Assembly: GCA_015680685.1 (NCBI GenBank)
Contig: MNCI01013746.1
Coordinates: 1 to 57,731, forward strand
Direction: 5' to 3'
Length of the DNA: 57,731 nt
Origin: Gnetum montanum
Lineage: Eukaryota > Streptophyta > Gnetopsida > Gnetales > Gnetaceae
The notes beneath the pieces are model-generated. The model was not told where the DNA came from, made no database searches, and saw nothing but the letters and a program-made list of their open reading frames with translations. Position 1 is the stretch's first letter, and each line of letters opens with the position of its first letter. This document shows, in pieces, positions 46,700 through 57,731 of this stretch. The position numbers and the translations under genes are program-made.

Positions 46700-47800
46700 C
46701 AATTCTAATATGATGAGAACTTAAGCAAAGCTTGTTGATAATATTCCAATACTTGATTCAAATAGCACCTGAGAGATAGTAAGCTTCTACATCTAGTTTA
46801 TTGGATCTAATGTTGTATAAATGAAATTTTCTTTTGCCTTTCACATTAGCCCATATCTATGTTAAAACCTTCTACTTGAGTAGTTGGCGAATAAGCTTAG
46901 GATTTTGTTACATGTTCTTCCAAGAGATATTCTATTTCTCAACCATTGCATCCCTTGAAAATACTTACCATGGTCTCACAAATCCTTAACTTCTTTAGAG
47001 AATTTGACTTGCCTCGATATATGCAAGCTATGAGTGTATGTAATGAATTAACATAAGAATTTTACTACTAAAGGTAAAAAATCATATTTATATAATAACA
47101 TTAAGTAAGGTGTTTACATATTCACCTTTAACTCATCGAGAAGAAAAGCTTTTTACACTCTTTCAATATCTTTCCAAAGTTTAGTACTAAGTCTAGGTCC
47201 CCAAATAAGATATCCATAGAATATAGTAGGATAAATGATAGTATGAAAAATTTGTTTTTTGACTTCTAAGCTCGAAGGCCTAAATGCTTGCACTTGGTTT
47301 TGAAAGCATGCATAACCTTTAAACCTCTTACTATTTTTATTCGATGCAGTTCCTCCACATGTAATTTTTCACATAAATGAGACCTAAATATTTAAAAGGA
47401 TCTATCATTTAGACATTGGCACCTCCAAAATTAAAGTTATAATAGTTATTTATTATATCATAAATCATCAATTTGGTTTTATCTACATTTGCTTGAAGAC
47501 CAAATGAATGATAATATTTTTTGAAAACTTGCAACATATTTTGCATACATTCTTCAATGGTCAAGATCAAAGCAACATCATTTGCATAGAAAATATGATT
47601 CATTACTTCGGATCCTATTTTGATAGCATGACTATCTTGCTTGTTGCACAACCATTCTTGAATTTCATCAATAAAAATACCAAATAAAGTTGGAGAAAGT
47701 GGATAATCTTGCTTAACTTTAATTTTGCTCAAGAATTCTTTTAAAATATCATGATCCCTATATGTCTCAAGGTGTACTTATTTTAGAACACTCGAGAGAC
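46700..47800 (-). pseudogene. Non-LTR retrotransposon reverse transcriptase relic
   Basis: The frame at 47732-47409 shows QDYPLSPTLFGIFIDEIQEW, then FYANDVALI in the place of the YADD catalytic box, and DKTKLMIYD. Downstream, in other frames, DPFKYLGLIY and further family-like sequence continue to about 46700. The catalytic site is mutated (YAND). It is a different lineage from the L1 at 7728-11565. The 5' part is missing; E4 sequence begins at about 47840. Confidence 0.75.
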
Positions 47801-47839
47801 AAGTTGAAACCTTTAGGTAGAAATTAGACTCTAGGATCT

Positions 47840-48909
47840 ATTGTAACATAATTTATCATACATAATGATCACAAGTTTATTCTTAGTTGTATGATGGAAA
47901 AGAATATCATTATGGCCAAGGTAAGAACCTCTTATTATTGGAATGGATGGATGGCTGATGTGGGCTCATTGTGCAAATAATCAATCTCTTATGACTTGAT
48001 AACATAGAGAAATCTTCACCTTATTGGGCTACATCTTGCCTTTATTTGAATGTGTTTTATTAACAATCAAAATTATTTACAAAGGGTTTAAAAATAAAGT
48101 ATAAAAGAAATGGAAAAGATAAAAAATTATGAAAAAGTAAAAATAATGAAAAATGGAAAGGAATATGAAAAATTGAAGAAATGGAAAAGTATAAAAGAAT
48201 AAGAAAATGTCAAAGAATATGGAAAATGAAAAGAATGTTAAAATAAAAAAAATAGAAAAATCACTTATGAATTCTTTTGGATCATACACTTAAGGTTTCG
48301 TACTTACTATCCTTAGTGATTTAGATTTTTTGTTATCATCCCATATAATTGTGATGGTAATTGAATTTTTATCATTTAAGTCCTTAGTTCCTCTTTCTAT
48401 TGGTGTATGATTGTGGTTTAGTATTTTCATTTGTAAGTTCTTAGTTGGGGTCATTTTCTTAGAATGGGAATTAACAAGTGGTTTAGATGTTTTCATGCAT
48501 GTTTTAAACACTTTTAGGTTCTTAGTTTGCGACCATTAGGTGTCTTCTGATTTAGTGGCCCTTTCTCTCTCTTGTGCACGCACTTATCTTTCATATTTAG
48601 TGTGGGCTGGTGTTATGATTGTGCTGTCATTTTTAAGTGTCAGTCCACAACTACACCCTTATTTATCATTAGTGGTGCATGGAATTTCTTGTCTCTCCAT
48701 AGTGATAGGTTCATCTATTATGTTTTGCATTGGAGTGGTAATGGTAGGATTAGGAGACATTATTTTGCCGAGGAAGGATGTTGCATTTGGCTGGCCTTGT
48801 GCTGGTTTTGATGAGCCAGTAGATCTACAAGTTTTGTGCTCAAGTGTGGGAATTGTCCTAAAGAAAGGATGTTTTCAAGACTATGGTTGAGATCTACTAG
48901 CATTATCAT
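47840..48909 (-). other. E4 3' noncoding remnant
   Basis: 47880-48060 matches the E2 stretch at 33640-33850 (ACCTCTTATT..., GGGCTCA, TTTATTCATA-like). An A-rich tract (48070-48260) follows, as in E1-E3. The remaining 3' half of the element and its 3' LTR are missing. 48290-48909 corresponds to the gag C-terminal/linker region and has no intact frame. Confidence 0.55.
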
Positions 48910-50902
48910 TTATGTGTATGTTTGCAGCACAAGTGGTATTCTTCCGTTGATGTTGTGGTGCTGATCCTTCCTATGTTGTTGATGGTGACATATGGTGGAG
49001 GGAAGTATGAGAATATTGAGGATGTCATGGAGGATAAGAGGTTTGAGATGGTGATCCCATAGGAGATGTTGTAGGTTGATAATATTTAGGAGAGTGATAG
49101 TAGTGATTTGAGGTAAAGGAAGTAGAACCATTTGGAGAAACATGTTGTTGAACATAGTAGTCATACGGGTTTGACTAGCAATAAGGGTAGTATTGGCTTG
49201 ATTATGGGATCTCCCATGACTATTGGTTTTGCCACTATGGTTGATTGTGATTTTGAGGCTAATAAGAAGTCCCACTAGAATAGTACAGTTGGTTGTAGGA
49301 TTTTCTATAATTACCTTGTGAGTAAGGCAATTTCGTAGGCATTTGCTTTTGTACGAACTTAGGATTCAAAGCAAAAGCTCAGTGCTTATGTAGATGTAAC
49401 ATGACTAGGCAATAGCCCTTTGGATGGTCATATAGGCAGATGTCACATCTAGTATCCTCTTTTGTGGTTGAGTCTATAGCCTCTTCTCCTACAACTATTT
49501 TTTCTTTTTGCCAATACATGTTCATACCTATTTCTTTGTTCTTTTTCCTCTTCTTTCTTTGCTCACTATATTCTTTTTGTATTACTCTCTCCTCTATGGT
49601 TTTCACATAGGTTGTAAATTTGTCATTTATCAACTCCCACATCTTATCTATCCTTACTTCAAGCTCAACAATAAACTTTTGTATTAGTAGGGTTTGTTGT
49701 GAAATCACCTCATTAAGAGCTACATTTTTTTCCTCATCATAGATATGGATCCCCTTTTTTTGAAGAGTGGGGTCCTAGTTATATTCCTCTACATTTTCTA
49801 GTTTACATAGCTCTCCTTCTTCTTTTTCCACTTGCTCAATTAGCCTTTCTATTTGATGGGCTTTTAATTTGGACAACCAACCTTGGGCATAAATCCCAAC
49901 GGTCTCTCTCGTTTGGTTATGAAGTCCATCTATGACATGGAAAAGCTACTCTTTTTGAGAGAAATCATGGCCTAGACATCTATGTAGTAGTGAATAGCAT
50001 CTATCCAAGGCCACATCCAAGGATTCATGATTTCCTTTCTTCCACCCTTGGATTTGTTTTCTTAAATTGGACATCCTCACATAGGTTTGGTATTTCTCAT
50101 TGAAGAGTTCCAACATTGTGGACCATTGATGGATTGAATTTGGTTCTAATGACCTATACCAACTTTCAACTTCTTCTATTAGTGTCCTAGTAAAGAGCTT
50201 AAGCTTTTTCCACTCACTCTTAATGTTTTGCAAAGTGCAGGAATCATGGCAGGCTTGTTAGTGATGTTGTGGATCAGAGTTATAGCCTCTTGTAGATTTA
50301 GGAATGTTATTCATATCAAGTCTTTTGATGTGACTTTCCCTTTGATTCCTGTGGGGTATTCTAATTGCCTCTATTATCTACATCTTGCTCCTAGTAGCCA
50401 ACAAGGGTCTATCATCATTAGACATGTCATAGTGATGCCTTCTATTTTTATTTGTCTAATTATGATGATCGCATTTATGCTCACTTTGATGATCTCATCT
50501 ATTTCTAGTTCTATCTTCATCTTAATCCCTTAGTGTATCTATATTTCGATACCTATGTTCATCCTTGTTAGAACTAGATGTGGAAGAGAAAGAGGAAGAT
50601 GGGGAACTGGGAGAATCACTATGGCTACTATAGCTTCCCCTATGGTCCATTGATTTATCTCTTCTAGGTTTGGAGGAGGTCCTATGACTTGAGGTCCTCC
50701 TTATTCTAGGACGTACTTCATATTCTCTGGGATTGTCTGCATTAGTTGAACATGGTATTTGAGTGTAGTAAGGATCTAACTAAGCATATGAAACTCTTGC
50801 TTGTGATTGTTCACTCCAATTCACTTCAGTATAGATCCTATCATTTCTTCTACAATTTTTTTTATCATACAATGCATTATTGATCCTATGTGAAGAAGAC
50901 AT
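48910..50902 (-). pseudogene. gag of E4 (Athila-like), broken
   Basis: The start is MSSSHRINNALYDK at 50902. A Ser-rich linker with the run SHSDSPSSPSSSFSSTSSS is near 50580-50650. The gag domain (about 49880-50233) has LIEEVESWYRSLEPNSI, WSTMLELFNEKYQTYVRMSN and ESLDVALDRCYSLLHRC. A Lys/Glu-rich part leads to the zinc knuckle CDICLYDHPKGYC near 49410-49450 (C-X2-C-X3-H-X4-C). Several stops and frame changes occur. No protease or pol follows. Confidence 0.82.
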
Positions 50903-51018
50903 GGTTTTGTTTAATAATGTGTGTGACTTCAAATATTAATGTTTCCTAAAAGATAAATCGTTAATACTTTTATAGTAATCGTTTATGATATAACTAATCT
51001 TAGATAATTAGCACCATC

Positions 51019-51034
51019 CCTGGCAACGAGGCCA
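51019..51034 (-). other. Primer-binding site of E4
   Basis: Minus-strand TGGCCTCGTTGCCAGG lies one base after the LTR end, again of the tRNA-Asp type. Confidence 0.8.
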
Positions 51035-51035
51035 A

Positions 51036-51997
51036 TGATGAGTGGTAGCTACCCCTACACCCAACCATACGAATCACAAGTGTTCATGCATGATCTAGTC
51101 AAATTTCATAGATGGGACTAGTTGTGGCATCTAGGTTATTAAGCATTGATCACAAGACACTATCTTCCCACTTTGACTAGTGGTATCTTTGTCACATATG
51201 TTTTAGTCCAAAGTGAGGCATATGATAATTGATGTTGTTAGGCCTTGATTACTCTTAATGATAAACATAATTGAGAATAAAATTTAGTCCTAAGTCTAAG
51301 TAATGATAGTAATGTAAATTTACTCTAGCCTAGAGCGATGAACATTTGATCCTAGCTTACCGTACACGTCTTGGGCTCATGTAATCGTTACTGGGTTACC
51401 AAGAATTATGCTACTGGGTGAACCAAGCAATAACATTACTAGGATTACCAAACAATTACACTTAAATGCTTGAAACCAGTTGTAGTCATTCCACTTTGCT
51501 AATGAATAAGAAAATAATATACTTAGAAACGTAAATGATTAAACTAAGAAAATAGTAAAAACTATGCTAAGTAAAACAATAAAAATAAGTGGATGCTGCA
51601 ATGATGAAAAGCAATCTTGATCTTTATTTCTAGTCATGAACTGTGTCCAAGTACACTTTACTTGAGTAAAGATTTTGGACAATTGCTCAACACCACATAC
51701 ACGCATTTACTCTATCACTAAAAATATGAAAATAAATTACAAGAGTCTTCCTAGGAATGAAATGAAGGTTCTCCAAATCGTATGCCCAATTGCTGTATTT
51801 ATAGGTAGGCACACATCCTATGATATCATATCTACGATGACGTAGCATGCACTATGATATCGAATAAACAACATTGAAGATATGATATCATTGGTGGACA
51901 CAAATTAACTTTTTGTCAAACAGATGTGATATAGCATCAACGATAACATAGATGCGATGTAGCGTTAGCAGTATCCCAGCCAGCTGATGATTCATCA
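51036..51997 (-). mobile_element. 5' LTR of E4
   Basis: About 962 bp. It starts TGATGAGTGG and ends ...TGATTCATCA. A TATA-like box is at 51796-51803 (minus). The promoter tail (51810-51990) carries several GATATCAT and ATGATATC motifs plus GATGACGTAGC, a TGACGT core. Its 3' partner LTR was not found in the window. Confidence 0.8.
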
Positions 51998-52936
51998 CGA
52001 GTCATTGAGGAAAATTTAATAGTTATTTGTTTATTACCTTTTATTAAAAATTTATGTTTTTAATGCATGATTGTGTTTTGCTTACTCTATTTTGTTTGTT
52101 ATTAGGAGAGGAGAGGAAATGAAAAAGATTTTTGAAACTCAAGCATTATGCAAGAAGGAAAGGCTAAGAGACAGATTAATAGAGTACCAAATATTAAAAG
52201 GAGAAAGGAAGAAGAAGGCAAAGATGGGGCTACCTCTTCAACTTTTCTACATTTTTAAAAGGAGCTCCAACTATTCCCTTACATTCTTCATCTTTTCTAA
52301 TTCTATCTCTCTTATCTTAATTACTTATCCTTGTTGTAATTTGGAAGAAAGATAAAATTAAGTCCTTTTAAAATTCTCCTTAGTACCTCTTGTTTGGAAG
52401 CTTTGAAAGTAACTAGTAGTGTCATTTATGTTGTTTAAGGATTATTTCCATTAAAGAGGTGATGATTAATAACTTCTTTAAGAAATTTTCATGAATTCAA
52501 TTTAAGATAAGTTGTTATATTTCTATTTTATATTCAAAATTTTATATGGAATTCATTATTTTATAAAGTATGTTTACTTTGATATTCATAAGATTTTAAA
52601 TTTTAAAATATCATATTTTCTTCTATCATATCTTAGTAAAGTATGTGTTTAATTTGGTATTTCTAAGTTTTAAATTCTTAAAATTTAGATATCAAATTAC
52701 CATACATTCTTTTATTAGATTTAAATATTTTTCTTAAATAAAATGTGCATCATCATAATCATCCTAGCCTTGTCACAGCAAAAGAGGGTTGACTACTTGA
52801 CTTCTTTTTTTACCATTTTCCTCTATGAAGAGCTAGATATTTTGTTATTTGAAATTTCTTCAGATCATCTTCAATTACTTTTTTCCTATGTCATTTTTGG
52901 CTTTTATTGTGGTGGCTTTCTTTGAACAATGATGTG
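51998..52936. other. Intergenic, nothing recognised
   Basis: Very AT-rich. A Lys/Arg-rich plus frame at 52071-52355 has no family resemblance. At 52510-52720 related segments (ATAAAGTATGTTTACTTTGATATT and TAAAGTATGTGTTTAATTTGG with changes) form an imperfect duplication. Confidence 0.5.
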
Positions 52937-53908
52937 GCAACTTTTTTTCTTTTTTTTTTCTTTGCATATGCCCAAACTATCTAAGTGGTAATTCTTGTAA
53001 TGTATCTAAAATAGGAGTCACTCCAAGTCTTCCTCTAATGTTTGTGTTGTGCACTTTATCTTTTCTAGTAACATTCAACATATATCTAAGCATTCTTATT
53101 TCTATCACATCGATTTGTTGTTCATGCCTTTTTGTACTACTCAACATTCAACACCATATAAGTTAGCAAGTTTGATTATTACCTAATAAAATTTTCCATT
53201 TAGTTTTATTAGGATTATTTTATCATGTAGAACACTACTAGCCTATCTTCATTTTAACCATTTTCCCTCAATTTGTTTTCTTATATCTTTATTAATTTCA
53301 CCATATAATTGGAACATTGATCCAATGTAGCATAACTGTTTGTAGTGAGGGACTTTTTATCCTTGAATTGTCACTTTTATTTTATAATTATGTATGCTAT
53401 TGTTGAAATTGCATTCTATATATTTTATCTTACTTCTACTAAATTTTAAGCCATTTGATTCTAGAGCATATCTCCACTTCTGCATTTTAAAAGTAGCATT
53501 TTCAGGGGATGTATCCACTAATAAAATACCATATGCAAATAACATACATTAAGGGATTGCATATTGTATTTTATTTATTAATTCCTCCATAATAACAGAA
53601 AATAAGTACAAGCTAAGTGCAAACCCTTTATGTAGACTTATTGTGACTAGAAAATCATACGTTATTCCACAAGTTGTTCTAATTTTAGTGGTATTCCATT
53701 TATACATGTCTTTAATCACTTTAATATATTATCAAGGATGTTTTTCCTCCACAAGGCTCATCAAATAATATCTTTAGAAACTTTTTCATATGCTTTTTCC
53801 AAGTCAATGAAGATCATATGTATATTTTCTCTATGTTTTTTTTTTAATTTCTCTATCAATCGTGGAATCAAGAAAATAGTTTCTATAGTAGATCTTTAAT
53901 GAACACCA
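52937..53908 (-). pseudogene. RTE-clade LINE reverse transcriptase relic
   Basis: In order on the minus strand: RSTIETIFLIPRLIEK (about 53860-53900), HRENIHMIFIDLEKAYEKV (RT catalytic Asp region, about 53780-53835), MLFAYGI in place of the LFADDI box (53525-53545), ALESNGLKFSRSKIKYIECNF, YLGSMFQLYGEI-like, GKWLK, and GKFY...LYGVEC. This order and wording fit RTE elements. Many stops, frameshifts and a lost catalytic pair make it dead. The E5 LTR interrupts its 5' side. Confidence 0.8.
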
Positions 53909-53919
53909 TTTTAGTTAAT

Positions 53920-54751
53920 CACATTAATGCATCAATGTTGACATACCCATAGCTTCATGAATACATCAATATTAACATAAGCTTCATAAGTGCCTATATA
54001 AATGCATATACCCACCACATTTATGGCACCGTTTGATCATTTCCTTAGCAAAACTCTATCAATTTGAGTTTGTAGAAGTTAGAACATTTCTTGTTGAGTG
54101 CTTACAACATGGATTAAATAGGTTGAATAAAGTTTTATTTGGATGCTTAATGTACCTAGACACACTTGCATGATGACAATAAAATTGAGATTTTTTCTTT
54201 TCATTGTGGCACTTGGCCTAGCATTTAATTTATTTTATTACAATTTACTTTAAGCATTCCTTTACTTTATATGCATATAGTTAATTATTTTATGTCATCA
54301 TGCATAAGTAGTTTCCATGAGTACAACTAACTTCGAGCATAAATGTACTAACATTTGATAATCCCAGTGGTGAATCACTTGGTATGCTTAATATTGAAAC
54401 ACCTAGTAACTCAATAGTATTAGTGCATGTTTAGGATGTGTATAGCAAGTCTTTGTCTGTTCATTGCTTAGGCTAGATTAGACTTATGTTCCACTCTTAG
54501 GTTAATTAGATTAATATTTTATTATTTTAATATTTTCAATATTTTAATAATAAAATTAGATCATATGCTTTAGTCACACTTAACTATACAACTTGAATCC
54601 AAAAAAGTGTGATTGGGAAGAAAACAATAAGGGAATTAGTGCTTAATTATCTAAGGCATCCAACTAGTCTTCATCAATGGAATTTGACTAGATTATGCAT
54701 GAATGCTTGTCATACGTATGGTTGGGCATAGAATTACTCCATCACTCATCA
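53920..54751 (+). mobile_element. 5' LTR of E5 (plus orientation)
   Basis: It ends ...CCATCACTCATCA at 54751, one base before a primer site. A TATA-like CCTATATAAATGC lies at about 53992-54004. The body matches the old LTR in H_A (26839-27735) in reverse. The left end is uncertain (53908-53938). Confidence 0.75.
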
Positions 54752-54752
54752 T

Positions 54753-54769
54753 TGGTGCCATGGATAGGG
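54753..54769 (+). other. Primer-binding site of E5
   Basis: TGGTGCCATGGATAGGG follows one base after the LTR. It is a mutated tRNA-Asp type site and fixes the element as plus-oriented. Confidence 0.7.
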
Positions 54770-54889
54770 AATGGTGCTAGTGTTTAAGATAGTTAGCATT
54801 ATTCAAAGATTGTTGTTAGGTCTTAACATGATTTATTATTTAAAACTAATAATAATATTTTATCCTAATACATACCTATAAATTAGAAG

Positions 54890-55330
54890 ATGTCTTCTTC
54901 TTGTAGGGTAGACTCCCCACCTACTAATTGTTCAATAAGAAAATGTGATAGAACTGCAAAGAGTTGTGGTGAGAGGCCATAGGAAATAAAAGTTTTCTAC
55001 AAGAATCTAGATCCATGCTATCTACATTTCACCTTTATTATTCACTAAGATGAGCAATTGCGATGGAGAGACTTGGAGTGCAACATCGTGTTGCCACCTG
55101 ATCAAGTAGTGACATCAATGCTCATGGCAACACTGATGAAATTGGGGCTTGAAGAAGTAGCTCTAGTATAACAAATAGTTGATGAAATATCTAGAGATTA
55201 CCAACCCATAGAGGCCTATCTTCAAAAGGAAAAATTCATGGAGGCATGTTGTGAGACTTCCAAAGGAAAGGGAACTCCTATTCACTTAATATTGCAGTAA
55301 GAAAATGACGATATCCATGATGATGGTAAA
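54890..55330 (+). pseudogene. gag N-terminal relic of E5
   Basis: ATG at 54890 gives MSSSCRVDSPPTN. Farther on, RWRDLECNIVLPPDQVV is the block shared with E0 and E1, followed by RDYQPIEAYLQKEKF. Stops occur near 54979, 55047 and 55168. The gag domain and zinc knuckle are absent; the sequence switches to an inverted protease block at about 55330. Confidence 0.7.
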
Positions 55331-55680
55331 GTCCCCCTTACAATCATTTACATGAATTACCAAGAAATTAGCAAGATATGATCAATTGATAATGGTGATC
55401 ACAATGTCTTCTACTAGTCCCAAGGAAATAGTAATGGACTAGTTTACAAGTTTCAACTTGATGTTACATTTCTTTAGTGCTAGTAGGTTCCATACTTTAT
55501 ACATTTCATGAGAGATTAGATTACCTCTAGAACCTGAGTCCAATAGAGGCTTGCACGATGCATTCTCTAAAATTTGCAAATAAATTAGAAAACTTTCTAG
55601 ATCAGTTATTTTTCTAGGTAGGTATCCTAGCTTATCCAATTTGTAAAAACATGAGTGAGCATGATAGTTTTATGTTTGAA
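55330..55680 (-). pseudogene. Inverted protease block in E5
   Basis: The minus-strand frame 55639-55439 reads LLDSGSRGNLISHEMYKVWN, homologous to the E1 protease (LLDSGSGVNLISREMYQAWN). The flank 55335-55440 matches E1 21555-21690. It is reversed relative to the LTR, gag and RT of the same element. Confidence 0.75.
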
Positions 55681-55939
55681 GCACTTTGATTTAATGATAA
55701 CTTGCATGTTACCTAGAAGGTTGCTTATATGGCATTTGCAGCCATGAATGCTTGCAAAGGTTTAGGTTGACTAGCTAGCATATAAAATAGTTTTTTTAAG
55801 GGTTACGCTTGGAACCACTTGAGTTACCATCCACTTGTGAGTTCATTACACGAGTGACATTCTACTATTGAGGTTGTGAAGGAATTTCTATTTATATTAG
55901 TAGAGTAGGTGGTAAAGGATTCAGGGCATGAGGTTAAAT

Positions 55940-56475
55940 CCCAAACTCAAATAAGTAGTCAATAAGGATGTGTAAGAGCTCCTTAAGGATGGATTCATCT
56001 ACATTGTTGTAGATAATGAGTGGGTGAGCCCAATTGTCATTGTGTCAAAGAAAGAAGGATAATGGAGAATATACATAGATTTTCAACTATTGAAAATGAC
56101 AACTTTGAACAATCACTTTTTACTACCATTCATGGGCCAAGTCTTGAACACCATAACAAATCATTGGTATTACAGCTTTTTGGATGGTTATAATAGCTAT
56201 AATCAAATCTAGAAAGCCCCAAAAGATCAACTTAAGATAACATTCATAAGTCCTTGGGAGACCTTTGCATATAAGAAGATTTCCTTTATCCTTTATAATG
56301 CACTTACAACCTTTCAATGCCTTTTCCTAAGCATCTTATAGCAATAGATTAGCAATGATGTTAAGGTCTTTATGGATGACTTCTTTTCCTATGAATTTAA
56401 TTTTGAGTAGGCATTGGAATTTCTAGAGCATGCATTGAAATGATGTGTTGAAACAAATCAACTAGTGAAATAAGC
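55940..56475 (+). pseudogene. Reverse transcriptase relic of E5
   Basis: KDGFIYIVVDNEWVSPIVIV, then YYSFLDGYNSYNQI, TTFQCLFLSIL and VFMDDFFSYEF parallel the E3 RT motifs, including FMDD. Stops occur (for example in place of the Trp after KKEG). The frame runs into LTR-like sequence at about 56480; RNase H and integrase are missing. Confidence 0.8.
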
Positions 56476-56479
56476 ATGA

Positions 56480-56915
56480 CCAATTTTGAGCATAAACTTA
56501 TATTCATTTGGTAATCCTAATAACATTATTGCTTGGTTAGCCCAGTGGTACAACACTTGGTAATCACAATAGTGGGTACATGAATTCAAGATATGTACAA
56601 CAAGTTGGAAATGGACATTCATCACCCTTAAGCTATTTTATGAGTTAATTTCATTGTTAATTAGATTAAATAATTAATTTTTATATTATTAATTAGTTTA
56701 CTTCAAGGTTCCAACAACATCATAATCTTATGCCTTACTTTGGACTAAATCATATGTGATAGAGCTACCACTAGTCTAAGTGAGAAGATAATGACTTATG
56801 ATTGATGCTTAATGAGCCAGATACCACACTAGTCACATCCATAGAATTCGATGAGATTGCACATGAACATTTGTGATCTATATGATTGGGTGTAGGGAGC
56901 ACTCATTGTTCGTCA
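56480..56915 (+). mobile_element. 3' LTR remnant of E5
   Basis: It contains TTGGTAATCCTAATAACATT, CACTTGGTAATCACAATAG and the typical end GATTGGGTGTAGGGAGCACTC, finishing ...TTCGTCA. It lacks the promoter (U3) part, because RT sequence joins it directly. From 56916 to 56985 nothing is recognised. Confidence 0.65.
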
Positions 56916-56985
56916 CCTAACAACATTTACATCACTTTCAACAACTTTATTTGAATTTAAAATAGCAAAATAATTTAAGGTAGCA

Positions 56986-57301
56986 ATGGGATGTTAGCTT
57001 AGTGATAAGAGTAGGTTTGATTCCAATGGGTTGTATTAAACAAAAAAAATAAAATATTCAATTTTAGTTTTTAATTTCACAAATCTATAGTAAAATATAC
57101 TTAATGTAAACCTTATGTTAAAAGTCTTTAACATCAATGATAACCTACTTGCCAACATTAGTTTTGATCTATAAGTTAACATTGTTCTTATTAAATAAGG
57201 ATAGATTTAACAATGAGTATTAGCCTAGTGGTACGACTCTTAATTTGAATGCTCCGACAATGAGGTGTTAGCCTAGTGATGCATGTCTTGGCTTGGAAAC
57301 T
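56986..57301 (+). repeat. Cluster of three SINE fragments
   Basis: GGGATGTTAGCTTAGTGATA at about 56988, AATGAGTATTAGCCTAGTGG at about 57213, and AATGAGGTGTTAGCCTAGTG at about 57259 are three box-A heads of the tRNA-derived repeat. Only the first has a box-B-like GGTTTGATTCC. The third is cut by an LTR at 57302. Confidence 0.6.
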
Positions 57302-57443
57302 TAATGAGTGGCAAGGTACCCTTACACCCAACCATATGAATCACAAAGCGTTCATGTGCGATTCGGTCGAATTCCGTGGACTTTATTGTTTCCAGTGCAC
57401 TAGCCCTTTAGGAAGTGAATCTAGCCTTAAGGTTAATTTTTGT
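57302..57443 (-). mobile_element. LTR fragment
   Basis: It starts TAATGAGTGGCAAGGTACCC and runs through CATATGAATCACAAAGCGTT and TTCGGTCGAATTCCG, as in other LTR openings. It stops where a second LTR begins. Confidence 0.75.
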
Positions 57444-57731
57444 TGATGAGTGGCGAGGTACCCCTACACTCAACCATACAAATATGAGCATTTCACACAC
57501 GATCCAGTCAAATTCCAAGGACTAAGTGCTTATGTGCCCTTGTGGAACAAGGACGGGTTGGTTGATCGTTGTCTTCCCAAGCTTACCTATATGTCACAAT
57601 TGTATGGTTAAGTAAGCTTGAGGCATATGATTTTTATAGCTTTTATATTGTTATGTCCTATGCTAGTAGGGAAGGAGAGAGAGATAACTAGGTAACTAAT
57701 TTAACTTAACTACTCATTAACTAAGTTCTAA
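57444..57731 (-). mobile_element. LTR start, runs off the window (E1-like family)
   Basis: TGATGAGTGGCGAGGTACCC, then AGTGCTTATGTGCCC and ACTAACTAAGTTCTAA-like sequence matches the first part of the E1 LTR (18184 onward). It lies inside, or next to, the previous LTR. The element itself is outside the window. Confidence 0.8.

Noticed and set aside
48077-48289. Phe-rich 70-codon minus-strand frame
   Set aside because: Low-complexity A-rich tract of the E4 3' region.
36975-51997. E3 and E4 as two halves of one element split by H_B
   Set aside because: Their LTRs belong to different subfamilies, and E4 already has its own A-rich 3' region directly after gag.
52071-52355. Lys/Arg-rich 94-codon plus-strand frame as a gene
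   Set aside because: AT-rich context, no family features and no conserved motif.

Overview
This window looks like nuclear DNA of a land plant with a large, repeat-filled genome. The evidence is one intron-containing SKP1-type gene, an L1-type LINE with a DUF4283/CCHC ORF1, Athila-like Ty3/gypsy elements with tRNA-Asp-type primer sites, and tRNA-derived SINEs. A gymnosperm would fit, but the sequence alone does not prove it. No bacterial-type genes, rRNA, CRISPR or functional tRNA genes were seen. All names such as E0-E5 and H_A/H_B are mine.

Layout. 1-4036: remains of a minus-strand gypsy element (E0: gag, primer site, 5' LTR with a 21-bp repeat array), cut on the left by another LTR. 4370-5248: an isolated plus-strand LTR. 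5794-11.8 kb: an L1-type LINE whose ORF1 lies inverted, head-to-head with ORF2. 11.8-16.1 kb: the only gene-like island, with the two-exon SKP1-like gene (13446-14286, minus) and several short tandem duplications. 16.4-36.97 kb: a composite repeat (H_A) split by two complete minus-strand LTR elements, E1 (18184-25331, TSD ACCAT) and E2 (28322-36893, TSD ACAAG), and by the left end of a third, E3. 36975-42955: E3, carrying the best pol (integrase, RNase H, RT) but missing its 5' part. 42956-46690: H_B, a second copy of the same composite repeat without these insertions, so it preserves the empty target sites. 46.7-47.8 kb: a LINE RT relic. 47.84-51997: E4 (gag, primer site, 5' LTR). 52.9-53.9 kb: an RTE-type LINE relic. 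53.9-56.9 kb: E5, a plus-strand element with an inverted protease block. 57.3-57.73 kb: two abutting LTR starts.

How the parts relate. E1, E2 and E4 have gag but no reverse transcriptase or integrase, so they look non-autonomous; E3 and E5 keep pol relics of a related kind. E1, E2 and E3 share a 3' design: an A-rich tract, a conserved noncoding block, then a splice-acceptor-like TGCAG at a fixed place before the polypurine tract. In E2 this acceptor abuts an ATG that opens a roughly 2.8-kb extra reading frame, which resembles the plant-retrotransposon domain PF20167 followed by coiled coil. This env-like slot is the most interesting feature of the window. Nearly all transposon frames carry stops or frameshifts; SKP1-like is the only gene that reads intact.
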